NCBI RefSeq assembly: GCF_050314555.1
Contig: NZ_JBNPNH010000003.1
Location: 62,001-126,000 of the forward strand
Direction of reading: 5' to 3'
From: Spyradosoma sp004558035
Lineage (GTDB): Bacteria > Verrucomicrobiota > Verrucomicrobiia > Opitutales > UBA953
DNA: 64,000 nt
The stretch's first letter is position 1. The number at the start of each line of letters is the position of its first letter. The translations under genes were made by a program, and so were the position numbers. Below are positions 58,079 through 64,000 of this stretch, piece after piece. Under the pieces are notes generated by a model. That model was not told the DNA's origin, searched no databases, and worked only from the letters and a program-made list of their open reading frames with translations.

Positions 58079-58354
58079 AGGCGTTCGATTCAGTTGAATT
58101 TGGCGCTTCCCGCCGAGATCGTGGAAGCCTACTGCTCCTGTCAGAGCATGAAGAATCTGACGGCATTCGCGCGCACGGCGATCATTCAGAAGCTGAATCG
58201 GGAGTTCGGGTTTTCGCTGGACGAGGCGCTCGGGGATTTTTCGCGCGGGCGGCGCACGGATCTGCGGGATCCGGCTCTGAAGCGGAAGCGCGTCGCCGCG
58301 CTGCAGGAGCACGCCTGCCGCGCCCGCGAACGGAAAAAAGCGGATAACGGATAA
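58073..58354 (+). CDS. Small putative ribbon-helix-helix protein (family 1 of 2 copies)
   Basis: A 93-residue basic protein, MYRRSIQLNLALPAEIVEAY: strand SIQLNLAL, helix AEIVEAYCSCQS, helix LTAFARTAIIQKLNREFG, then RGRRTDLRDPALKRK and a charged C-terminal helix. It is a paralogue of 40,191-40,472: same length, same strand-helix-helix order and the same G-R/K-R-x-D-x-x-x-P motif. It is divergent to and overlaps the 5' region of the FRG gene, which would fit a regulator or antitoxin. Its last codons and stop are part of a heptad-repeat array, an odd gene end. Confidence 0.65.
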   Translation: MYRRSIQLNLALPAEIVEAYCSCQSMKNLTAFARTAIIQKLNREFGFSLDEALGDFSRGRRTDLRDPALKRKRVAALQEHACRARERKKADNG

Positions 58355-58408
58355 TGGATAGTGAATAGTGGATAACGGATAATGAATAACGGATAGTGAG
58401 TGTCGGTT
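58341..58408. repeat. Heptad array I (YGRATAR units)
   Basis: Eight consecutive heptamers that all fit YGRATAR: CGGATAA CGGATAA TGGATAG TGAATAG TGGATAA CGGATAA TGAATAA CGGATAG, then TGAGTGT. The first units encode the end and stop of the small RHH-like gene. Same unit family as array G. Confidence 0.88.
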
Positions 58409-58644
58409 CTCCCGTGAAAAACTTCCTTTCACTCCTATGACTTCCAGTGAAAAACCGTTTCCTTCTTCGCGGCTCGGCGGTTTGGCGGGAGAACGGGCGT
58501 TTTTTGAAATTTCCCGACCGGAAAAACATTCCGCTCTTGCGGGAACGCGTTTTCGGGTGTAGGTTCGCGTTCGCCTTTTCGCGGATATTCAGCGCGGGAA
58601 GGCGAATTTTTCCAATCCAGAACAAACATCGATTTCCGATTCTC

Positions 58645-60132
58645 ATGAAATTCAAAACGCTCACCCCGGAAGAAGCCGTAGCCATGATCGAAAACGGCGA
58701 GAACATCGGCCTCAGCGGATTCACCGCCGCCGGCGCCCCCAAAGCCACCGCCCGCGCCCTCGCGGAAAAAGCGAAGGCGGAACACGAAGCCGGCCGCCCC
58801 TTCAAGATCAATCTCTTCACCGGCGCGTCCACGTCCGCGTCCACGGACGGCGCGCTCGCGCAGGCCGACGCCATCGACATCCGCATGCCCTACCAAGGCA
58901 ACGCGGATCTGAAGAAGAACATCAACTCGCAGAAAGTCCGCTACAGCGACATGCACCTTTCGCACACGGCGATGTACATGCGCTACGGCTTCATTCCGCG
59001 CGTGCAGACCGCCATCGTCGAAGCCACCGAAGTGACGGACGACGGCAGGATCGCGCTCACGACCGCCGGCGGGAACACGGCGACCTACTGCAAGCTCGCA
59101 GACCGCATCATCATCGAGCTCAACGCCTACCACCATCCGGGGCTGAAGGATCTGCACGACATCTACGTTCCCGCGGATCCGCCGAACCGCGCGCCGATTC
59201 CCATGACGCACGTCCAGGACCGCATCGGCACGACGATGCTCCAGGTCGATCCCGCGAAGATCGTCGGCGTCGTCATGACGAACGAGAACGACCACATCGC
59301 GCCGTTCAAGCCGAGCGATCCCGTCACGGACCAGATCGGCGAGAACGTCTGCAACTTCCTCGCCGCCGAGCTCAAGGCCGGCCGCATTCCGAAGGAATTT
59401 CTCCCGATTCAGTCCGGCGTCGGCAACATCGCGAACGCCGTGCTCGCCGCGCTCGGCCGCAACACGGACATTCCGCCGTTCCGCATGCACACGGAAGTCA
59501 TTCAGGACTCGGTCATCAAGCTCATGGACGCGGGGCGCTGCGTCTTCGTCGGCGGCTGCTCGCTCACCGTTTCCGACGACTGCCTGAAGCACATCTACGA
59601 GAACTTCGATTTCTATAAGAACAAGATCGTGCTCCGCCCGCAGGAAATCTCCAACAATCCGGGCATCGTGCGCCGTCTCGGTCTGATCTGCATGAACACG
59701 GCGATCGAGGTGGACCTCTTCGGCCACGTCAATTCCACGCACTTCTACGGGCGCCAGATGATGAACGGCATCGGCGGTTCCGGCGACTTCGCGCGCAACG
59801 GCTATCTGACGATCTTCACGTGCCCGTCCGTCGCCAAGGGCGGCGCGATTTCCTCCATCGTGCCCATGTGCTCGCACATCGACCACACGGAACACGACGT
59901 GGACATCGTCGTCACCGAACAGGGCGTCGCCGACCTGCGCGGCAAATGCCCGCGCGAACGCGCCGAAGAGCTCATCGAAAAGTGCGTGCATCCCGAGTAC
60001 AAGCAGCTGCTCCGCGACTATGTCGCGCGCACGCCGCTCTACCACACGCCGTGCGACGTCACGAAGGCGCTCGAGTTCCACCGTGCGTTCCTCCAGGAAG
60101 GCGACATGCGCAAGGCGAACATGAAGGACTGA
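58645..60132 (+). CDS. Acetyl-CoA hydrolase/transferase family: succinyl-CoA-type CoA-transferase
   Basis: A 495-residue enzyme of the Cat1/ScpC/AarC family that exchanges CoA between succinate, acetate or propionate. The start MKFKTLTPEEAVAMIENGENIGLSGF is the conserved beginning; upstream in-frame codons are not family-like. LFTGASTSASTDGALAQADAIDIRMPYQGN, GGNTATYCKLADRIIIELN, LPIQSGVGNIANAVLAALG (the GxGNIxxA block) and MHTEVIQDS with the catalytic Glu follow. MNGIGGSGDFARNGYLTIF and VVTEQGVADLRGKCPRERA end the family. With the Na+ decarboxylase subunits nearby this suggests the succinate-to-propionate route. The leader holds a heptad array. Confidence 0.95.
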   Translation: MKFKTLTPEEAVAMIENGENIGLSGFTAAGAPKATARALAEKAKAEHEAGRPFKINLFTGASTSASTDGALAQADAIDIRMPYQGNADLKKNINSQKVRYSDMHLSHTAMYMRYGFIPRVQTAIVEATEVTDDGRIALTTAGGNTATYCKLADRIIIELNAYHHPGLKDLHDIYVPADPPNRAPIPMTHVQDRIGTTMLQVDPAKIVGVVMTNENDHIAPFKPSDPVTDQIGENVCNFLAAELKAGRIPKEFLPIQSGVGNIANAVLAALGRNTDIPPFRMHTEVIQDSVIKLMDAGRCVFVGGCSLTVSDDCLKHIYENFDFYKNKIVLRPQEISNNPGIVRRLGLICMNTAIEVDLFGHVNSTHFYGRQMMNGIGGSGDFARNGYLTIFTCPSVAKGGAISSIVPMCSHIDHTEHDVDIVVTEQGVADLRGKCPRERAEELIEKCVHPEYKQLLRDYVARTPLYHTPCDVTKALEFHRAFLQEGDMRKANMKD

Positions 60133-60151
60133 ACGTTCCCGCGCTCTCCGC

Positions 60152-60191
60152 AAAAAACGCGTTCCCGCCTCTCCGCGGGAACGCGTTTTTT
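60152..60191 (+). terminator. CoA-transferase terminator made of an inverted heptamer pair
   Basis: Twelve-bp perfect stem ACGCGTTCCCGC / GCGGGAACGCGT, 6-base loop CTCTCC, then six T including the last stem base; an A-run precedes it. Confidence 0.93.
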
Positions 60192-60350
60192 TGTGCGGAA
60201 AAACGGCGCTGCGCGCCCGCGGGAACGAAAATTCTTCTTAAACGAACGTTCTATTCATGGTAGGGTGCGTGGAGTTTCGTCGCGGACGCGGGAGCGGAAA
60301 GCGTTTTACAAACGCCGCGGCGAGGTGCAAAATGCGAATGCGTTTTTGAT

Positions 60351-61232
60351 ATGTTTCCCCTGAAGAAAATCATCCCCGTCATCGCGGCGCCGTTTGCGGC
60401 GGCGCCCGCGGCTTCGGCGGCGACGGAAGCCGCCGAGAAGCTTTTCGAAATCCCGCTTTGGGACGGGTTTTCGCTGCCGATCACGAACAGCATTCTCACG
60501 ACGTGGATCGTGGCGCTCGTGCTGATCGCGCTGATCCGGCTCGCGTGCGGGCGGCCGAAGCTCGTGCCGTCCAAAGGGCAATACGCGGTCGAGACCGTGC
60601 TCGGCATGTTCAAGGAGATTCTGGAGCCGATTCTGGGCAAGAAGGCGTTTCCGGCGGCGTTTCCGCTGCTGATCTGCCTGTTCTTCTTCATTCTCGCGCA
60701 GAACTGGGCGGGGCTGATTCCGGGCGTCGGCACGATCGGCTGGCACGAGACGGCGCTCGCAGCGGACGGCACGGAGACGGAAACGTTCCGCGCGCTGTTC
60801 CGTCCGCTCGGCGCGGACATGAACGGCACGCTCGGGCTCGCGCTCGTGTCCTTCGGCGCGTGGGCGATCATCGTGCTCAAATACGCGGGCGCGAAGGCGG
60901 TGCTTTTCGACTGGTTCGGGAACAAGGCGGACAAGCGCGACGTTCCCGCGGCGGTGTATTATTTCCTGTCGCTGATCTTCTTCGCGGTGGGCTTCATCGA
61001 AATCATCTCGGTGATCTTCCGCCCGGTGTCGCTGTCGTTCCGACTTTTCGGAAACGTGTTCGGCGGCGAGACGCTGATGCACTCGACGGGCTACTTCACG
61101 GCGTTTTACTTCCTGGAACTGCTCGTCGGCGTCGTGCAGGCGCTGGTGTTCACGCTGCTTTCGGCGGTGTACATCGGGCTGATCACGAATCACGACAGCG
61201 GCGAACACGCGGAAGCCGAAGAGCACGCATGA
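60351..61232 (+). CDS. atpB: ATP synthase F0 subunit a
   Basis: A 293-residue membrane subunit forming the ion half-channels. It has a hydrophobic, Ala-rich N-terminus (possible signal-like segment), FSLPITNSILTTWIVALVLIALIRLACGRP, then AAFPLLICLFFFILAQNWAGLIPGVG. FIEIISVIFRPVSLSFRLFGNVFGGETLM is the key helix with the essential Arg (LSFRLFGN). The final helix is VGVVQALVFTLLSAVYIGLI. First of the atpB-E-F-H-A operon; no atpI is adjacent. Confidence 0.96.
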   Translation: MFPLKKIIPVIAAPFAAAPAASAATEAAEKLFEIPLWDGFSLPITNSILTTWIVALVLIALIRLACGRPKLVPSKGQYAVETVLGMFKEILEPILGKKAFPAAFPLLICLFFFILAQNWAGLIPGVGTIGWHETALAADGTETETFRALFRPLGADMNGTLGLALVSFGAWAIIVLKYAGAKAVLFDWFGNKADKRDVPAAVYYFLSLIFFAVGFIEIISVIFRPVSLSFRLFGNVFGGETLMHSTGYFTAFYFLELLVGVVQALVFTLLSAVYIGLITNHDSGEHAEAEEHA

Positions 61233-61331
61233 TTTTTCGAAAAGAATTTTTCCGGCGGGAGGATGCCGAGAGCGTCCGCGTCGGGATTCACCCATAAAAA
61301 CCAAACCAAATCAAAGAAAAGGCATAAGACA

Positions 61332-61541
61332 ATGATTACGGCACTCCTCGCGGAAATCAGCGGAAGCCTGCACGTGGCGCTCGGTTGCGCGGCGGCGGCG
61401 ATCGGCGTGGGCTGGGTCGGCAGCAAGGCTGTCGAAGCGGTCGGACGCAACCCGGGCGCGTTCGGGAAGATTCTCGTTCTCGCGATTCTGGGCATGGCGC
61501 TCGCCGAAGCCATCGCGTTCTACGTGCTCTTCCTCGCGTGA
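61332..61541 (+). CDS. atpE: ATP synthase F0 subunit c
   Basis: A 69-residue helical hairpin forming the rotor ring. The first helix is GSLHVALGCAAAAIGVGWVGSKAV, the polar loop EAVGRNPGAFGK, the second helix ILVLAILGMALAEAIAFYVLFLA with the ion-binding Glu in LAEAIAFY. The residues that mark Na+-type rings (Gln in helix 1, Ser/Thr after the Glu) are replaced by Val and Ala, so it looks H+-type. The start is the ATG directly before the hairpin; upstream codons are spacer. Confidence 0.96.
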   Translation: MITALLAEISGSLHVALGCAAAAIGVGWVGSKAVEAVGRNPGAFGKILVLAILGMALAEAIAFYVLFLA

Positions 61542-61547
61542 ACCGCG

Positions 61548-61599
61548 CGGGAACGGCGCCGCTTTTTTCGGGCGCGCGCCGTTCCCGTAAACCTTTTTT
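61548..61599 (+). other. Intra-operon hairpin between atpE and atpF, inverted heptamer pair
   Basis: CGGGAACGGCGC and GCGCCGTTCCCG form a perfect 12-bp stem with a loop of about 16 bases, followed by TAAACCTTTTTTC. It looks like a terminator or attenuator placed just after atpE, where a high c-subunit ratio is needed. Confidence 0.8.
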
Positions 61600-61620
61600 C
61601 TTCAGACATTCGCAGACACC

Positions 61621-62190
61621 ATGTTTTCACAAATTCTGGCAAACGCCGCCGCCGCGGCCGTTCCCGCGGCGACCGAAGGCGGAAACAAATTCACGGAGAT
61701 CACGACGAAGTTCGGCATCGAGCCGGGCGCGCTCGCTGTGCAGATCGTCAGCTTCGGAGTGCTCGCGCTCGTCGTGTGGTATTTCGGTTTTCGCCCGCTG
61801 ATGAAGACCGTCGCCGAACGGCAGAAAAAAATCGAGGACGGGCTGAAGTTCTCCGACGACATGAAGGCGAAGCTCGCGCAGTCCGAAGCCGACTACAAGG
61901 CGACGATGGCGCGGGCCGCGCAGGACGCCGCCGCCGTGCTCGACGCCGCGCGCAAGTCCGCCAAGGAGACCGTCGAAAAAGCCGCGCAGGACGCGATCGC
62001 GCGCGCCGAGGAGACGGAGCGCCGTGCCGCCGAAAACGTCGCGCGGGAACGCGAAAAGATGCTCGCGGAGCTCCGCGGCGAAGTCGCCGCGCTCGTCGTC
62101 GAGACCACGGCAAAACTGCTCGCGCGCGAACTCCCCGCCGCGGAAAAGACGCGCCTCACCGCCGCCGCCGCGGAAGAACTTAAAGCGTAA
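61621..62190 (+). CDS. atpF: ATP synthase F0 subunit b
   Basis: A 189-residue stator subunit. An N-terminal segment of about 30 residues precedes the single helix ALAVQIVSFGVLALVVWYFGFRPLMKTVAERQKKIEDGL, which is the conserved b-subunit membrane exit. A long charged helix rich in Ala/Glu/Lys/Arg follows for the peripheral stalk. It is the third gene of the operon. Its normal partner atpH is separated from it by a transposase gene and repeats. Confidence 0.93.
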   Translation: MFSQILANAAAAAVPAATEGGNKFTEITTKFGIEPGALAVQIVSFGVLALVVWYFGFRPLMKTVAERQKKIEDGLKFSDDMKAKLAQSEADYKATMARAAQDAAAVLDAARKSAKETVEKAAQDAIARAEETERRAAENVAREREKMLAELRGEVAALVVETTAKLLARELPAAEKTRLTAAAAEELKA

Positions 62191-62227
62191 AGGAACCGCG
62201 AATGAAATCGGCAGGACATAACGATTC

Positions 62228-62407
62228 CGCTCTCAAGGAGCACGATTTTTCGGACGTCGTGTTCACGGGAGCGCGTCGCGTTTTTTCCTGCGCGAGAGAA
62301 TCCTTCAGCTCCGAAGGAGCGAGATTGCTTAGCGTAGGGCAAGCGGACTTGTCCGCGCGGCCCTACGAAAACCGGACAAGACAATGCGCTCTGAAGGAGC
62401 GCGATTG
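62228..62407. repeat. REP cluster upstream of the RAYT gene
   Basis: Three GGAGC-type hairpins (GCTCTCAAGGAGC, GCTCCGAAGGAGC and GCGCTCTGAAGGAGCGC), each followed by a (G/C)ATT-type tail, plus the long palindrome GTAGGGC..GGACTTGTCC..GCCCTAC. The same two types occur at 56,075-56,150 and 56,775-56,855. Confidence 0.88.
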
Positions 62408-62422
62408 GAAGGACGCCGCCTG

Positions 62423-62875
62423 ATGTCACAGTCGCTCTCCCAGATATTTGTGCACATCGCGTTCAGCACGAAAGACCGTTTTCCGTTCCTCGACGAAAGC
62501 GTCTCCGAAGAATTGTTCAAATATATCGCCGGAGTCTGCAGAAATTCGGATTGTCCCGTGATTCAGGTCGGCGGACATCGCGACCATGTGCATGCGCTTT
62601 GCGGGCTTTCCCGCACAATTTCTCCGGCGAATCTGATTAGGGAAATCAAAACGGCGTCCTCAAAGTGGATCAAGTCCTTCGGGGGAGCTTACGAAAAATT
62701 TTTCTGGCAGGACGGTTACGGAATCTTTTCGGTGAGTCCGCTTCAGACCGCCGCAGTTTCGGATTACATCAAAAACCAGAAGGAACATCATAAAACGCGT
62801 TCGTTTCAGGATGAATTCAGGGCGTTTCTCAAAAAATATAACGTAAAATATGATGAAAAATACGTTTGGGCATAG
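62423..62875 (+). CDS. REP-associated tyrosine transposase (RAYT, IS200-like HUH family)
   Basis: A 150-residue transposase. The HUH motif is His55-Val56-His57 in GGHRDHVHAL. WQDGYGIFSVSPLQ is the block shared by RAYT/TnpA-REP and IS200 enzymes, and Tyr115 in SDYIKNQKEHH is the nucleophile that attaches to DNA ends. It begins at the ATG after the last upstream REP; four earlier in-frame codons lie in the repeat. The gene is A+T-richer than its surroundings and lacks the GGGAACG heptamer. Palindromic repeats flank it on both sides, and it sits in the ATP synthase operon between atpF and atpH. RAYTs are usually single copy and move REP sequences rather than themselves. Confidence 0.93.
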   Translation: MSQSLSQIFVHIAFSTKDRFPFLDESVSEELFKYIAGVCRNSDCPVIQVGGHRDHVHALCGLSRTISPANLIREIKTASSKWIKSFGGAYEKFFWQDGYGIFSVSPLQTAAVSDYIKNQKEHHKTRSFQDEFRAFLKKYNVKYDEKYVWA

Positions 62876-62880
62876 CAATT

Positions 62881-62978
62881 TCGCCCTTACAGGGCTTGAC
62901 GTTGCGGGTGACGCGTCCGTAGGGTTGCGCTACGCTTCACCCTACGCTGGACAATCTCGCCCCGTCGGGGCGAAGACA
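62881..62978. repeat. REP cluster downstream of the RAYT gene
   Basis: Hairpins GCCCTTACAGGGC, GTAGGGTTGCGCTACGC with CACCCTAC, and CGCCCCGTCGGGGCG. Each resembles hairpins of the 55.6-57.1 kb mosaic. They fill the gap between the transposase and atpH. Confidence 0.82.
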
Positions 62979-63018
62979 TGTTCGGACGAATTCGACGTCT
63001 TTTTCTTTTCGACAAACA

Positions 63019-63429
63019 ATGGCTAAGAAAAACCAGACTTTGAGGAAACACGCGGCGCGGCTCGTGGAGCTCGCGCGCGGAGCGGACGGGCGCATCGACG
63101 CGGCGCGCGTGCGCGCGATTCTCGCCGAGCTGCCGCGCGCGTTCCCGGGCGCGGCGCTGCGCCCGTTGCTCGAAGCGTTTTACGCGGCGGTCGCGCGGGA
63201 ACTGCGGTTCTCCGAGGCGCGCATCGAGTTCGCGGGAACGCTCCCGGCGGGAACGGCGGACGCGCTCGCGGCGCATTTTTCCGCGCTCTACAGACGCACG
63301 GTCGCGCCCGTCGCGACGGAAAATCCCGCCCTGCTCGGCGGCGTCCGCGTGCAGGTCGGCGACGACGTTTACGACGCTTCGCTCGCGGGCGCGCTCGCGC
63401 GGCTCCGCGCCTCGCTCGCCGCGGCGTAA
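63019..63429 (+). CDS. atpH: ATP synthase F1 subunit delta
   Basis: A 136-residue, short version of delta/OSCP. The N-terminal helical part (LRKHAARLVELARGADGRID) is reduced compared with typical 175-180 residues. The C-terminus TVAPVATENPALLGGVRVQVGDDVYDASLAGALARLRASL is the conserved delta block that binds the stalk. It is followed 43 bases later by atpA. Position in the operon and the C-terminal block support the call. Confidence 0.9.
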   Translation: MAKKNQTLRKHAARLVELARGADGRIDAARVRAILAELPRAFPGAALRPLLEAFYAAVARELRFSEARIEFAGTLPAGTADALAAHFSALYRRTVAPVATENPALLGGVRVQVGDDVYDASLAGALARLRASLAAA

Positions 63430-63472
63430 GAACTTTTTTTCACGCATTTAACAACAAAACGAAACAAAAAAC

Positions 63473-64000
63473 ATGAGTCAGATTCTTGAAGATATTCGGT
63501 CGGCGATCGCTTCGCTCGACGCAAAACCGGAGAAGGCGAACGTCGGCACGATCGTCGAGCTCGCCGACGGCGTGGCGAAAGTCGACGGGCTTTCCCGAAC
63601 GATGATGAACGAAATGCTCGCGTTCGAAAACGGGCTCGAAGGCATCGCGTTCAACCTTGAGCAGGACATCGTCGGCGTCGTCGTCATGGGCGACACCTCG
63701 TCGCTCAAAGAAGGCATGACGTGCAGGACGACGGGGCGCCTGCTGAGCGTTCCCGTGGGCAAGGAACTGCTCGGGCGCGTCGTCGACACGCTCGGCAATC
63801 CCGTGGACGGCAAGGGCCCGATCGGGGCGAAGGAGCGTGCGCCGATCGAGAAGATCGCGCCCGGAATCATGCCGCGCGAGCCCGTCAACCAGGCCCTGCA
63901 GACGGGCATCATGCCGATTGACGCGATGATCCCGATCGGCCGCGGCCAGCGCGAGCTCATCATCGGCGACCGCTCGACGGGCAAGACGACGATCGCGACG
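63473..64000 (+). CDS. atpA: ATP synthase F1 subunit alpha, C-terminus beyond window
   Basis: First 176 residues of the alpha subunit. MSQILEDIRSAIASLDAKPEKANVGTIVELADGVAKVDGL is the N-terminal beta-barrel. LGRVVDTLGNPVDGKGPI, APGIMPREPVNQALQTGI and IGRGQRELIIGDRSTGKTTIAT follow, the last being the P-loop, where the window ends. No frame problem is visible. Confidence 0.97.
   Translation, partial: MSQILEDIRSAIASLDAKPEKANVGTIVELADGVAKVDGLSRTMMNEMLAFENGLEGIAFNLEQDIVGVVVMGDTSSLKEGMTCRTTGRLLSVPVGKELLGRVVDTLGNPVDGKGPIGAKERAPIEKIAPGIMPREPVNQALQTGIMPIDAMIPIGRGQRELIIGDRSTGKTTIAT

Noticed and set aside
55624..58354. Prophage or integrated plasmid
   Set aside because: No integrase, structural phage gene, att-like tRNA duplication or replication gene was seen.
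62423..62875. Full IS200/IS605 insertion sequence
   Set aside because: No accessory TnpB gene and no clean IS ends; the surrounding REP palindromes fit a RAYT instead.

Overview
The window looks like a chromosomal contig from a G+C-rich (roughly 65 %) member of the Verrucomicrobiota, probably an anaerobic or gut-associated Opitutales-type lineage. The evidence is two small exported proteins ending in the PEP-CTERM sorting signal (PEPSAFGLLAG plus an Arg-rich tail), the AURKAIP1/COX24-type 32-residue basic protein, LPS-type genes (lptB, a GT9 transferase, an RND pump), exported glycoside hydrolases (DUF4838, GH36-like, GH84) and a sodium-pumping decarboxylase next to a succinate-type CoA-transferase. 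The family-level placement is inference.

Layout. 0-10.4 kb, mostly minus strand: a truncated S6-type serine protease, a PEP-CTERM protein, a DUF4838 hydrolase, an HD hydrolase, purC-purE, tRNA-Ser, tRNA-Leu, a DJ-1 protein, a GT9 transferase and a ThiE-like protein. 10.4-12.7 kb: an A+T-rich orphan gene lying between repeat-rich spacers. 12.7-25.6 kb: acyltransferase, gpmI and eno (convergent), oppC, porin, pseudopilin, Fic, a GH36-like enzyme, folD and an RDD protein. 25.6-32.7 kb: rpmG, lptB, a Gfo/Idh/MocA oxidoreductase, a TerC-HAD fusion, tRNA-Met, rplU-rpmA and a GYF-domain membrane protein. 32.8-39.2 kb: a marR-MFP-RND-OMF efflux operon. 39.3-49.8 kb: a second PEP-CTERM protein, a small putative RHH protein, sufC, tatC, tyrA, a formylglycine-enzyme-like protein, prfA-yhbY-trmB and GH84. 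49.9-55.6 kb: nuoJKL, then the membrane and biotin subunits of a Na+ decarboxylase. 55.6-58.4 kb: a dense mosaic of palindromic repeats, an FRG-domain gene with no visible start, and a second small putative RHH gene. 58.6-64 kb: CoA-transferase and the ATP synthase operon atpB-E-F-H-A, interrupted between atpF and atpH by a REP-associated transposase and its palindromes.

How the genes work together. The decarboxylase subunits plus the CoA-transferase fit succinate-to-propionate fermentation with Na+ export, beside an ATP synthase whose c subunit looks proton-type. The exported hydrolases, the S6-type protease and the porin fit a life on host or particle glycans.

The most unusual signals are not genes. 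(1) The heptamer GGGAACG/CGTTCCC is scattered through genes in every reading frame at many times its expected frequency, and inverted pairs of it form most of the rho-independent terminators, just as DNA uptake sequences do in Neisseria and Haemophilus. (2) At least nine intergenic spacers are low-complexity arrays with a strict 7-bp period. (3) A RAYT transposase sits beside the same palindrome families that fill 55.6-57.1 kb and recur near 10.6 kb.
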